64,000 nt of DNA from Nocardiopsis dassonvillei_B (lineage in GTDB: Bacteria; Actinomycetota; Actinomycetes; Streptosporangiales; Streptosporangiaceae), in contig NZ_OZ186815.1 of assembly GCF_964273065.1 (NCBI RefSeq), forward strand, positions 1,860,001 to 1,924,000, given 5' to 3'. This document shows positions 7,448 to 15,154 of the stretch, in pieces (position 1 is the stretch's first letter; every line of letters starts with the position of its first letter). The notes beneath the pieces were generated by a model that was not told the DNA's origin, did not search any database, and saw only the letters and a list, made by a program, of their open reading frames with translations. The position numbers were made by a program, and so were the translations under genes.

Positions 7448-8746
7448 GTGGAGACCACCCGTTTCCCGTCCCCCCGGCGCGCCCGCATCCCCTCGGGCGT
7501 CCGCCGCACCCTCGTCCCCCTGACCGCCGCCGCCCTGATGCTCGGCACCCTGGCCGCCGGGAGCGCCACCGCCGAACCCGAGTACGACCTGTACGTGGTG
7601 GACGGCGCGAGCACTCCGCAGGACCGCACCGCCATCGCCTCGACCGGTGCGGCCATCGACCAGGTCGCCGCCGACGAGGTCCTGGTCACCGCCACCCCCG
7701 ACGACGCGGCGGAGATCGCCGCGCTCGGCTTCGGGGTGGAGGCCCTGGAGGTCCCGCGGACGTTCGCGAACCCCGATCCCGGCTACACCACCTACCCCGA
7801 GCTCCTCGACCTCGTCGACGAGGTCGTCGCCGACCACCCCGGCCTGGCCGTCTCCTCCGTCATCGGCACCTCGCACGAGGGCCGCGACATCGTCGCCGTC
7901 AAGATCAGCGACAACGCGGCGACCGACGAGGACGAGCCGGAGGTGCTGTTCACCCACGCCCAGCACGCCCGCGAGCACCTGACCGTCGAGATGGCCGTGT
8001 ACCTGCTGGACCTGCTCACCGACGGGTACGGCACCGACGAGCGCATCACCGGGCTGGTCGACGAGCGCGAGATCTGGATCGTCCCCAACGTCAACCCGGA
8101 CGGCTCCGAGTACGACATGGCGGGCAGCACCTGGCGGGACTGGCGCAAGAACCGCCAGCCCAACACCGGGACCTCGGCGGTGGGCACCGACCTCAACCGC
8201 AACTGGGACTACATGTGGGGCTGCTGCGGCGGCTCCTCCGGCAGCCCGGGCAGCGTCACCTACCGCGGCCCGGCCCCCGAGTCCGCCCCCGAGGTGCGGG
8301 TGGTCGCCGACTTCGTGCGGAGCCGGGTGGTGGACGGCGAGCAGCAGATCACCGCCGCCATCGACTTCCACACCTACAGCGAGCTCATCCTGTGGCCGTT
8401 CGGCAACACCTACTCCGACGTCACCGAGGGGATGAACCGCGACGAGTACGACACCCACGCGGCGCTGGGCGCCCACATGGCCGAGGCCAACGGGTACACG
8501 CCCCAGCAGTCCAGCGACCTGTACATCACGGACGGGACGATCAACGACTGGCTGTGGGGCGACCAGCGCATCGTCAACTTCACCTACGAGATGTACCCCC
8601 GCTCGGCCTGGGAGGGCGGGTTCTACCCGCCGTCCTCGGTGATCGAGAGGGAGACCGCCCGCAACGAGGAGGCCGTGCTGCGGCTGCTCGACTACGCCGA
8701 CTGCCCGTACCGGATCATCGGCGAGGAGGACGCCTACTGCGGCTGA
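7448..8746 (+). CDS. secreted M14 zinc carboxypeptidase
   Basis: A 432-residue exported metallocarboxypeptidase. The N-terminus is a basic twin-arginine-free signal peptide (about residues 1-42: arginine-rich, then TLVPLTAAALMLGTLAAGSATA). The M14 domain follows a ~65-residue propeptide-like segment. Zinc ligands are His173 and Glu176 (HAQHAREH) and His308 (DFHTYSE); Arg and Asn of NRNW bind the substrate carboxylate; the general base is Glu381 (NFTYEMYP). The absence of a basic or acidic S1' determinant that I can place leaves specificity open. The start is GTG at 7448 after GGAGG. A strong promoter and terminator isolate it as a single gene. Confidence 0.94.
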   Translation: METTRFPSPRRARIPSGVRRTLVPLTAAALMLGTLAAGSATAEPEYDLYVVDGASTPQDRTAIASTGAAIDQVAADEVLVTATPDDAAEIAALGFGVEALEVPRTFANPDPGYTTYPELLDLVDEVVADHPGLAVSSVIGTSHEGRDIVAVKISDNAATDEDEPEVLFTHAQHAREHLTVEMAVYLLDLLTDGYGTDERITGLVDEREIWIVPNVNPDGSEYDMAGSTWRDWRKNRQPNTGTSAVGTDLNRNWDYMWGCCGGSSGSPGSVTYRGPAPESAPEVRVVADFVRSRVVDGEQQITAAIDFHTYSELILWPFGNTYSDVTEGMNRDEYDTHAALGAHMAEANGYTPQQSSDLYITDGTINDWLWGDQRIVNFTYEMYPRSAWEGGFYPPSSVIERETARNEEAVLRLLDYADCPYRIIGEEDAYCG

Positions 8747-8768
8747 CCCGCGCCGCGGACGCGTGGAA

Positions 8769-8805
8769 GGCCCCTCTCCCCCGAGCCAGTGAGGGGAGAG
8801 GGGCC
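8769..8805. terminator. terminator between M14 peptidase and gcl
   Basis: A 13-bp perfect stem (GGCCCCTCTCCCC with its complement) and an 11-base loop, followed by GTTGT. It lies 22 bp after the peptidase stop and 51 bp past the convergent gcl stop, and can serve both. Confidence 0.85.
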
Positions 8806-8856
8806 GTTGTGCACCGCGGGCCGGAGGTGAAGGAAGGCCCGGCCCGCGGAGGTCCG

Positions 8857-10572
8857 TCAGGCACCGGGGACCGGTTCGAACTCCTTGACCGCGTCGATCG
8901 CCGGACCGTGCGGGGTGTTGGCCTCGCGTTCGATCATGATCTCCACGAGGACCGGCCGGGAGGTCGACCTGGCCTCCTTGCGGGCCCACTCCAGGGCGTC
9001 GCGGATCTCCCCGGGCTCCCAGACGCGGCGGCCGGAGCAGCCGTACGCCTCCATGATCTTGACGTTGTCGGTGCCGTACTCGTCGTAGTGGATGTCCACC
9101 TGGTAGTTCATCTCGTAGGGGATGGACGCCTGGCGGATCAGGCCCAGGTACTCGTTGTTGAGCATGATGATGACGTAGGGGACGTTGTACTGGGCGGCGA
9201 CGGCCAGTTCCTCGACCATGTACTGGAACCCGTAGTCGCCGACGATGCCGACGACCTCGGCGTCGGGATCGGTCTCCTTCAGCGCCTTCTTGACGCCGAT
9301 GGCCGCGGGGATCTCCCAGCCCAGCGGGCCGGCCTGGCCGCAGATCTGGTAGCGGCGCGGCTTGTACGCCTTCTGGTGCTGGCCGCCCCAGATCTGGTAC
9401 AGGCCGATGGCGGTGACGAAGTAGGTGTCCTCGTCGAAGACCTCGTTGATCTCCTTGTAGACGCGCGGCGCCTTGACCGGCACGCTGTCGAAGTCCTCGC
9501 GCCGGGTCAGGGTGGCCCTGAGCTCGCCGACCCGGTCCACCCAGCCCCCGACCTCGGCCCGGGCGTCGCGCCGCTTCGCCGCGGCCAGCAGCTCGCGCAG
9601 GAAGAGCCGGGCGTCGGAGACCACGCCCAGGTCGGGCTCGAAGACCCGGCCGATCTGGGTGGCCTCGATGTCGACGTGGATGAACTTCCGCTCGCCCCGG
9701 TAGACGTCGATCTGCCCGGTGTGCCGGTCGGCGAAGCGCGCGCCCACGGCCAGGACCAGGTCGGACTCCAGGAACGAGGCGTTGCCGTAGCGCTGGGAGG
9801 TCTGCACGCCGGTCATGCCCGCGTACAGCGGGGAGTCCTCGTCGAAGGCGCCCTTGCCCATGAGGGTGACCTGGACCGGGACGCGCAGGTACTCGGCGAG
9901 TGCGCGCAGGTCGTCGGAGGCCTCGGCGAGGATGACGCCGCCGCCCGCCAGGATGAGCGGGCGCTCGGCGGCCAGCAGCAGGTCCAGGGCGCGCTCGATG
10001 CGGGGCAGGTGGGGCTCGACGGTGTTGACCTTGAGCGGGGCGTCCAGCGCGGGGTCGTACTCGATGACCTGCTGGGCGATGTCCACGGGGATGTCGATGA
10101 GGACGGGCCCGGGCCGGCCCTCGCGGGCGATCCGGAAGGCCTCGCGGAAGATCCACGGGGCGGTCGCCGCCTCCTTGACCTGCACCGCCCACTTGGTGAC
10201 GGGCTTGGCGATCTCGACGATGTCGACGGCCTGGAAGCCCTCCTTGTCCAGCAGGTCGGTGCGCTGCTGGCCGGTGATGCAGACGATCGGGATGGAGTCG
10301 GCGATCGCGGTGTACAGGCCGGTGATCATGTTGGTCCCGGCGGGACCGGAGGTTCCGATCGCCACCCCGACCCTGCCGGTGGTGCGCGACCAGCCGTCGG
10401 CCATGTGGGTGGCGCCCTCCTCGTGGCGGACGACGAGGTGCTCGATCCCGCCGACGTCCTCCAGCGCCTTGTAGAGGGGCAGGATGGCGGCGCCGGGGCA
10501 GCCGAAGGCGGTGTCGACGCCCTCGTCCTTCAAGACCTCGACGACCGCGTTCATCACGGGCATCTGTGCCAT
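8857..10572 (-). CDS. gcl: glyoxylate carboligase (tartronate-semialdehyde synthase)
   Basis: A thiamine-diphosphate enzyme that joins two glyoxylates into tartronate semialdehyde with loss of CO2. The 571 residues show the three ThDP-enzyme domains: an N-terminal Pyr domain (AFGCPGAAILPLY, RHEEGATHMADGW, GTSGPAGTNMITGLY), a central domain, and a C-terminal PP domain with GDYGFQYMVEELAVAAQYN and NNEYLGLIRQ. The AVDIVEIAKPVTKWAV and NNEYLGLIRQ segments are Gcl-like. The residue aligned with Val51 of E. coli Gcl is Glu51 here, so a different carboligase activity must be considered. It ends the hyi-glxR-gcl run. ATG at 10572 follows GAAGGAAC. The context supports the glyoxylate role. Confidence 0.88.
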   Translation of the reverse strand: MAQMPVMNAVVEVLKDEGVDTAFGCPGAAILPLYKALEDVGGIEHLVVRHEEGATHMADGWSRTTGRVGVAIGTSGPAGTNMITGLYTAIADSIPIVCITGQQRTDLLDKEGFQAVDIVEIAKPVTKWAVQVKEAATAPWIFREAFRIAREGRPGPVLIDIPVDIAQQVIEYDPALDAPLKVNTVEPHLPRIERALDLLLAAERPLILAGGGVILAEASDDLRALAEYLRVPVQVTLMGKGAFDEDSPLYAGMTGVQTSQRYGNASFLESDLVLAVGARFADRHTGQIDVYRGERKFIHVDIEATQIGRVFEPDLGVVSDARLFLRELLAAAKRRDARAEVGGWVDRVGELRATLTRREDFDSVPVKAPRVYKEINEVFDEDTYFVTAIGLYQIWGGQHQKAYKPRRYQICGQAGPLGWEIPAAIGVKKALKETDPDAEVVGIVGDYGFQYMVEELAVAAQYNVPYVIIMLNNEYLGLIRQASIPYEMNYQVDIHYDEYGTDNVKIMEAYGCSGRRVWEPGEIRDALEWARKEARSTSRPVLVEIMIEREANTPHGPAIDAVKEFEPVPGA

Positions 10573-10698
10573 GGCTGTTCCTTCAGTGCTAGGGGGAGGT
10601 ACCGGGGCGGGCCGGGCCCGGCGGGTTCCGCGGTGCGGCCACACGCGCGGTCGCCGGGTCGGCCCGGGCGGCGGAGCGGCTCCTCCGCCGCGGGTCGG

Positions 10699-11583
10699 CT
10701 ACTCGCGGCCGGAGAACTGCTCGACGATCTTCAGCAGCGCGGAGTGGTCGAGGCCGCCGTGGCCCTGCTGCTTGAGGGCGGCGACGTACTGGGCGACCTG
10801 GGCGCCCAGGGGGATCACGACCCCGGCGGCGTGCGCGGAGTCGGTGACGATGCGCATGTCCTTGTCGTGCAGGGCGATCCGGAAGCCGGGGGTGAAGTTC
10901 CGCTCGCGCATGGCCCTGCCCTTGCGCTGGAGCACGGTGCTGCCCGCGAGTCCGCCGCCCAGGACCTCCAGCCCGGCCTCGGTGTCCACGCCGTGGGCCT
11001 CCAGGAAGACCAGGGCCTCGGCCAGGAGCTGGATGTTGCCGGCGACGATGAGCTGGTTGGCGGCCTTGACGGTCTGTCCGGCGCCGCTGGGGCCGACCAG
11101 CACCGGGGTGGTGCCCAGGACGTCGAAGAGCGGCCGGGCCGCCTCGAAGTCCTCACGGGAGCCGCCGACCATGATGGACAGCTTGGCCTCGATCGCTCCG
11201 GCCTCACCGCCGCTGACCGGCGCGTCCAGGACCCGGAAGCCGCGTTCGGCGCCGGCGGAGGCCACCGAGCGGGAGACGTCGGGGCGGATGGTGCTCATGT
11301 CGATGACGAGGGTGCCGGGCTTGGCGTGCTCGAACACGCCGTCCTCGCCGAGGAGGAGGGCCTCGACGTCCGGGGAGTCGGGGACCATCGTGATGACGGC
11401 GTCGGCGTCGGCGACCGCCCCGGCGACCCCGCCGCCGCGCAGGCCGCCCTCGGCGACGAGGGCGTCCACGCGGTCGGGGGTCAGGTTGTGGCCGGTGACG
11501 GTGTATCCGGCGCGGACGAGGTTGACGGCCATGGGCAGGCCCATGATGCCGAGACCGATGAAGGCGACCTTGCGGATGGACAC
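10699..11583 (-). CDS. glxR: 2-hydroxy-3-oxopropionate (tartronate semialdehyde) reductase
   Basis: A 294-residue beta-hydroxyacid dehydrogenase that reduces the Gcl product to D-glycerate with NAD(P)H. It has the N-terminal Rossmann motif FIGLGIMGLPMAVNL, the substrate loop DAPVSGGEAGA, and the catalytic lysine in GQTVKAANQLIVAGN. Length is normal. The frame is open upstream across hyi, but GTG at 11583 follows AGGAAGGGG by 6 bases and gives the family's usual N-terminus. It sits between hyi and gcl in one transcription unit. Confidence 0.95.
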   Translation of the reverse strand: MSIRKVAFIGLGIMGLPMAVNLVRAGYTVTGHNLTPDRVDALVAEGGLRGGGVAGAVADADAVITMVPDSPDVEALLLGEDGVFEHAKPGTLVIDMSTIRPDVSRSVASAGAERGFRVLDAPVSGGEAGAIEAKLSIMVGGSREDFEAARPLFDVLGTTPVLVGPSGAGQTVKAANQLIVAGNIQLLAEALVFLEAHGVDTEAGLEVLGGGLAGSTVLQRKGRAMRERNFTPGFRIALHDKDMRIVTDSAHAAGVVIPLGAQVAQYVAALKQQGHGGLDHSALLKIVEQFSGRE

Positions 11584-11648
11584 GGGATGCCCCTTCCTGT
11601 TCGTGGCTGTGGCTGTGGCTGTGGCCGTGGGCGCGGCCGGTGCGGTGC
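11584..11648 (-). repeat. short GTGGCT microsatellite between hyi and glxR
   Basis: The 65-bp spacer holds about three and a half copies of the hexamer GTGGCT (around 11604-11625). It is outside both genes, so copy-number change would alter only the spacing between hyi and the glxR ribosome site. Confidence 0.6.
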
Positions 11649-12446
11649 TCAGCGCAGGCGGCCGAAGCTCTGCGCGGTGGGGACGGTGGGCTTGTACTCC
11701 AGGCCCACCAGGCCCTGGTATCCGCCCTTCTGGGCTGCGGTGAGGAGGTCGTCGATGGGCAGCTCGCCGGTGCCGGGCTCGCCGCGGCCGGGGACGTCGG
11801 CGATCTGGACGTGCCCGAACTCGGCCGCGTGGTCGCGGACGACCGCGGCGACGTCGTCGCCGTTGGCGGCCAGGTGGTACAGGTCGGCGAGCAGGGCGAC
11901 GTTGTCCGCCCCCGCCGCCCTGGCCCTCCCGACGAAGTCGAGGCCCTCGCGGGCGGTCTTGAGCGGGTAGTCCTCGGCCCCGCTGAGGGGCTCGATGAGG
12001 ACGGTGCCGCCGACCCGGGCGACCGCTTCGGCCGCGGCGACGGTGTTCTCCAGGGCCAGGCGGTCCTGTTCGGCGGGGTCGACCCCGGCCTGTCGCAGGC
12101 CGTACAGGGCGTTGAACCCGGTGGTGCCGGTGCGCTCGGCGATGGCGGTGACCACGTCGAGGTTGGCGCGGAACTCGGCGGAGCGCGCGGGCTGGGAGAG
12201 CACGCCCCGGTCGGGTCCGGGCAGGGCCCCGGCGAAGAAGTTGAGGCCGGTCAGGCGCACGCCCGCGGCGTCGATGGAGGCGACGAAGGCGTCGACGTCC
12301 TCGCCGGGCGGGGTGGCGCTCTCGAACGGCCACCAGAACTCGACGGAGTCGAATCCGGCGTCGCGGGCGGCCCGGGGGCGCTCGTGGAGGGGCAGCTCGG
12401 TGAAGAGCATGGAGCAGTTCACCGTGTACCCGAGGGTGTGGCTCAT
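11649..12446 (-). CDS. hyi: hydroxypyruvate isomerase
   Basis: A 265-residue AP-endonuclease-2-type TIM barrel that interconverts hydroxypyruvate and tartronate semialdehyde. Family marks are YTVNCSMLFTELPLHERPRAARDAGFDSVEFWWPF at the N-terminus, NFFAGALPGPDRG, the metal glutamate in LIEPLSG, LLADLYHLAANGDD and GHVQIADVPGRGEPGTGEL, then GLEYKP. ATG at 12446 has GGAGG 8 bases upstream. It is first in the hyi-glxR-gcl run. Two TTYC-N7-GGAA sites lie 20-55 bases before the start, consistent with repression by the IclR-family regulator at 21.9 kb. Confidence 0.95.
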   Translation of the reverse strand: MSHTLGYTVNCSMLFTELPLHERPRAARDAGFDSVEFWWPFESATPPGEDVDAFVASIDAAGVRLTGLNFFAGALPGPDRGVLSQPARSAEFRANLDVVTAIAERTGTTGFNALYGLRQAGVDPAEQDRLALENTVAAAEAVARVGGTVLIEPLSGAEDYPLKTAREGLDFVGRARAAGADNVALLADLYHLAANGDDVAAVVRDHAAEFGHVQIADVPGRGEPGTGELPIDDLLTAAQKGGYQGLVGLEYKPTVPTAQSFGRLR

Positions 12447-12465
12447 GCACTGCCTCCGGCTCGAT

Positions 12466-12501
12466 TTCCACTATGTGGAAGATGCTTTTCGCTTTGAGGA
12501 A
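12466..12501 (-). promoter_or_regulatory. pair of IclR-type operator sites before hyi
   Basis: TTCCACTATGTGGAA (12466-12480) and TTTCGCTTTGAGGAA (12487-12501) both fit TTYC-N7-GGAA. Their centres are 21 bp apart, two helical turns, which suits a tetrameric IclR-family protein. They lie immediately before the hyi ribosome site, where a bound repressor would block transcription. Confidence 0.65.
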
Positions 12502-12679
12502 TGATTTGAGTGTGAGCCCGGCGGCCGCGGTTGTCAACACCCCTGTCGGCCGGCACCCGCCGCGAGGCGCACCCCCCACCCCCGCACCCCCGGGCGCCAC
12601 GGGCGGACCGGCATGTTCGCGCGTTCTTCCGCGGAGGCCATGAATCGGCCTGTTTTTCGCCGAAAGCCCCTTGCGAGTG

Positions 12680-12732
12680 TTGACAAGGTCACACCGCCAT
12701 CAATTAGAGTCCCTCCAATCCGTAATACGGAA
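12680..12732 (+). promoter_or_regulatory. promoter and operator before uraD
   Basis: TTGACA (12680-12685) is followed 19 bases later by TAGAGT (12705-12710), a plausible main-sigma promoter. Just downstream, ATCCGTAATACGGAA (12718-12732) contains the perfect 13-bp palindrome TCCGTAATACGGA; read on the minus strand it is TTCC-GTATTAC-GGAT, the shared purine/glyoxylate motif. A weak second site (GTCT-N7-GAAA, 12739-12753) is 21 bp further on. Confidence 0.6.
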
Positions 12733-12753
12733 TCGCATGTCTGCACTACGAAA

Positions 12754-12771
12754 GCCCGGCTTCGGCCGGGC
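12754..12771 (+). other. TTCG-capped hairpin in the uraD 5' leader
   Basis: GCCCGGC-TTCG-GCCGGGC forms a 7-bp stem with a stable UUCG loop, ending 3 bases before the GGGAG ribosome site of uraD. It may stabilise the mRNA 5' end or tune initiation. Confidence 0.5.
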
Positions 12772-12784
12772 CACGGGAGAACCC

Positions 12785-13342
12785 ATGCCCGAGAGCACCC
12801 CGGCGGAGCCGGAGCCGCGGCCCGACCAGGGCCTGGAGCGGTTGAACGCCCTGCCGGAGGAGGAACTGCGCGCCGAACTCGCGCAGTGCCTGGACGTGGA
12901 GCGCTGGGTGCGGGCCGTCGCGGCCGCCGCCCCCTACGCCGACCGCGCCGCCCTCCTCGAGACGGCCGACGCCCACGCCCGGGAGATCACCGCCGACGAG
13001 GTCGCCTCCGCCCTGGCCCGCCACCCCCGTATCGGGGAGAAGGCCGAGGGGAAGGACACCGAGGCCGCCTGGTCGCGGGGCGAGCAGTCCGCGTTCGCCG
13101 CCGACACCGACGACGCCGCCGTCCGCGTCCAGCGGATCTTCCGGTACGCCCAGCAGGAGTACGAGGAGCGGTTCGGGCAGATCTACCTCGTCTGCGCCAG
13201 CGGCCGCGGACCCCGCGACCTGCTGGCCGACCTCGTCGGGCGGCTCGCCAACGACCGCGACACCGAACTGGCCGTCGTCGGCGGAGAACTGCGCGGGATC
13301 GCCGCCCTGCGCCTGGTCAAACTCCTGGAGGCCACCGCATGA
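12785..13342 (+). CDS. uraD: 2-oxo-4-hydroxy-4-carboxy-5-ureidoimidazoline (OHCU) decarboxylase
   Basis: A 185-residue all-helical protein that decarboxylates OHCU to S-allantoin, the last step of urate breakdown to allantoin. Family marks are the catalytic histidine in ALARHPRIGEKAEG, the WSRGEQS segment, YEERFGQIYLVCASGRGPRDLLADL, and RLANDRDTELAVVGGELRGIAALRLVKLL. An earlier in-frame ATG at 12737 would add 16 residues but lies before the 5' hairpin; ATG at 12785 follows GGGAG and is preferred. It overlaps uraH by ATGA, so the two are translationally coupled. Confidence 0.95.
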   Translation: MPESTPAEPEPRPDQGLERLNALPEEELRAELAQCLDVERWVRAVAAAAPYADRAALLETADAHAREITADEVASALARHPRIGEKAEGKDTEAAWSRGEQSAFAADTDDAAVRVQRIFRYAQQEYEERFGQIYLVCASGRGPRDLLADLVGRLANDRDTELAVVGGELRGIAALRLVKLLEATA

Positions 13343-13683
13343 GCCACGTCACCACGCACGTCCTGGACGCCGCACTCGGCCGTCCCGCGGCCGGGGTCCC
13401 CGTCCGGCTGGAGGCGGCGGCCGACGCCGGCCGCTCCTCCTGGAGGACCGTGGCCGAGGGCGTCACCGACGGCGACGGCCGGATCGGCGACCTGGGTCCC
13501 GAGCGGCTCGCCGCCGGGCACCACCGGATCACCTTCGACACCGCCGCCTACTTCGGGGCGACCGGCCAGCGGGGCTTCTACCCCGAGGTCTCCATCGTCT
13601 TCGACCTCGCCGAGGAGGACGCGCACTACCACGTGCCGCTCCTGCTCAGCCCCTTCGCCTACTCGACCTACCGGGGCTCCTAG
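13339..13683 (+). CDS. uraH: 5-hydroxyisourate hydrolase (transthyretin-like)
   Basis: A 114-residue protein that opens 5-hydroxyisourate to OHCU, between uricase and UraD in the pathway. It shows the N-terminal histidine of HVTTHVLDAALGRPAAGVPV, an arginine (VRLE), the central histidine in AGHHRITFDTAAYF, FYPEVSIVFD, HYHVPLLLSPFAYSTYRGS, and the diagnostic C-terminal YRGS. Length is typical. Its ATG overlaps the uraD stop by 4 bases. Its TAG stop lies in a CTAG that starts a diverged copy of the repeat family also found after rpsT and hutI. Confidence 0.96.
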   Translation: MSHVTTHVLDAALGRPAAGVPVRLEAAADAGRSSWRTVAEGVTDGDGRIGDLGPERLAAGHHRITFDTAAYFGATGQRGFYPEVSIVFDLAEEDAHYHVPLLLSPFAYSTYRGS

Positions 13684-13905
13684 CGCTCCGGCGCCCGGCG
13701 GGGTCCTGGAGACCGTGGAGGAGACGTCCTCGAGGAAAGGTCCGCGGCCGCAGCCCGTCCGTTGGGGGCGGTGGTGGGCGACGGGCGGGCGAGGACATCG
13801 ACAGAGCGGTCGAAGGCTCCCGCCCTCCGAGGCGCCGCAGCGGCGGGCCGAAGCGGAGCGGAGGCCCGGAGCGGGCACAGCCCGGCACCGGACGACGGAA
13901 AGGAA
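13680..13905. repeat. diverged copy of the CTAG-bounded repeat family, with internal insertion
   Basis: From the CTAG containing the uraH stop, the sequence resembles the elements at 49.2 and 55.2 kb in two blocks: GGCGCCCGGCGGGGTCCTG... at 13690-13740 and a second from GGTCGAAGGCTCCCGCCCTC (about 13808) through CCGAAGCGGAGCGGAGG to about 13870, then GGGCACAGCCC. About 55-60 bases between the blocks have no match in the other copies. The left GGTCTGTTTTT end and the right CTAG are lost, so this is a decayed member. Confidence 0.55.
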
Positions 13906-14050
13906 ACGCCTCAGGACACGGCGGCACGCAGGATCACAGACTCAGGGTGCGTGATAGGTCCTTCCGCATGACCACAGCGGTCCTCCCTCGTACGCACAGC
14001 GTTCACACGCGAACGACGAAGACTTATCCACACGGATGGAGTTCACCCTG
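13906..14050 (+). other. uricase upstream region
   Basis: No gene is seen. The segment GTTCACACGCGAAC (14001-14014) is a GTTC/GAAC inverted repeat. ACTTATCCACACGG just before the uricase start could hold a weak -10. No TTYC-N7-GGAA operator is found here, so uricase may be read through from uraD-uraH or be controlled otherwise. Confidence 0.35.
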
Positions 14051-14947
14051 ATGGGCATCAGACTCGGAGACAACCAGTACGGCAAGGCGGAGGTCCGCCT
14101 CGTCCACATCGACCGCCGGACCGACGTCCACCGGATCAAGGACGTCAACGTCACGTCCCAGCTGCGCGGCGACCTGGAGGAGGTCCACACCGTCGGAGAC
14201 AACGCCAAGTGCCTGCCGACCGACACCCAGAAGAACACGGTCTACGCCAAGGCCCGCGAGTGGGGCGGCGTCGGCGCCGTCGAGGACTTCGCGCTGCGCC
14301 TGGCCCGCCACTTCGTGGACGAGCACGACTACGTGCACGGCGCGCGGCAGGAGATCGAGGAGTACTCCTGGGACCGCATCGCCACCTCCGACGGCCCCCA
14401 CGACCACTCCTTCGTGCGCAGCGGAGCCGAGACCCGCACCACCGTCGTCACCAAGGACGGCGGGCGCGAGTGGGTCGTCTCCGGCTTCACCGGCCTGACC
14501 GTCCTGAAGTCCACCGGCTCGGAGTTCCACGGGTACCCCAAGACCCGCTACACCACGCTCCAGGAGACCACGGACCGCATCCTGGCCACCGACGTCACCG
14601 CCCGCTGGCGCTACGTCGGCACCGACCACGACTTCGACAAGGCCTACGCGTCCATCCGCGCGCTGTGCCTGGAGGCCTTCGCGAACACCCACAGCCTCGC
14701 CCTCCAGCAGACCCTCTTCGAGATGGGCACCGCCGTCCTGGAGGCGCACCCCGAGGTCGCCGAGATCCGCTTCTCCATGCCCAACAACCACCACTTCCTG
14801 GTGGACCTGTCGCCGTTCGGCCTGGACAACCCCAACGAGGTGTTCTTCGCCGCCGACCGCCCCTACGGCAAGATCGAGGCCGTCGTCGAGCGCGACGACG
14901 CCCCCGGGCCGGGCGACGCGTGGAAGACCGTCCCCGGCTTCGTCTGA
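14051..14947 (+). CDS. urate oxidase (uricase)
   Basis: A cofactor-free oxidase made of two T-fold domains that converts urate to 5-hydroxyisourate and H2O2. The 298-residue protein begins MGIRLGDNQYGKAEVRLVHI, has the catalytic Lys/Thr neighbourhood in TDTQKNTVYAKA, HGARQEIEEYSWDRI, SGFTGLTVLKSTGSEFHGYPKTRYTTL (substrate Phe and Arg region) and SMPNNHHFLVDLSPFGLDNPNEVFFAADRPYG. ATG at 14036 is in frame, but ATG at 14051 follows GGAG by 8 bases and matches the usual N-terminus, so it is preferred. It sits between uraH and the permease. Confidence 0.95.
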   Translation: MGIRLGDNQYGKAEVRLVHIDRRTDVHRIKDVNVTSQLRGDLEEVHTVGDNAKCLPTDTQKNTVYAKAREWGGVGAVEDFALRLARHFVDEHDYVHGARQEIEEYSWDRIATSDGPHDHSFVRSGAETRTTVVTKDGGREWVVSGFTGLTVLKSTGSEFHGYPKTRYTTLQETTDRILATDVTARWRYVGTDHDFDKAYASIRALCLEAFANTHSLALQQTLFEMGTAVLEAHPEVAEIRFSMPNNHHFLVDLSPFGLDNPNEVFFAADRPYGKIEAVVERDDAPGPGDAWKTVPGFV

Positions 14948-15154
14948 CCGCCGCCCGACCCCCGGGGCCCGACATGCGGCCGGGCCCCGGGCCGTCCACC
15001 GGTCCGAGGTGACCCCTCGCCTGCCCGCCGTGCCGCGGGCTGCCCGCCTCCACCGTGCCCGTCAACGGGCCGCAGGCGGTGCGATTCGCCGGGCGCACGC
15101 GCCCGAGAGACCGACCACCCCCGTGGTCGCCCGAACAAAGGCTGGAAACTGGCC

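Noticed and set aside
7381..11970. Plus-strand open frame of about 1500 codons across the peptidase, gcl and glxR
   Set aside because: It is antisense to gcl and glxR and out of frame with the peptidase; the translation has no recognisable fold.
14001..14014. LexA-like box GTTC-N6-GAAC upstream of uricase
   Set aside because: Actinobacterial SOS boxes read TCGAAC-N4-GTTCGA; orientation and spacing do not fit.
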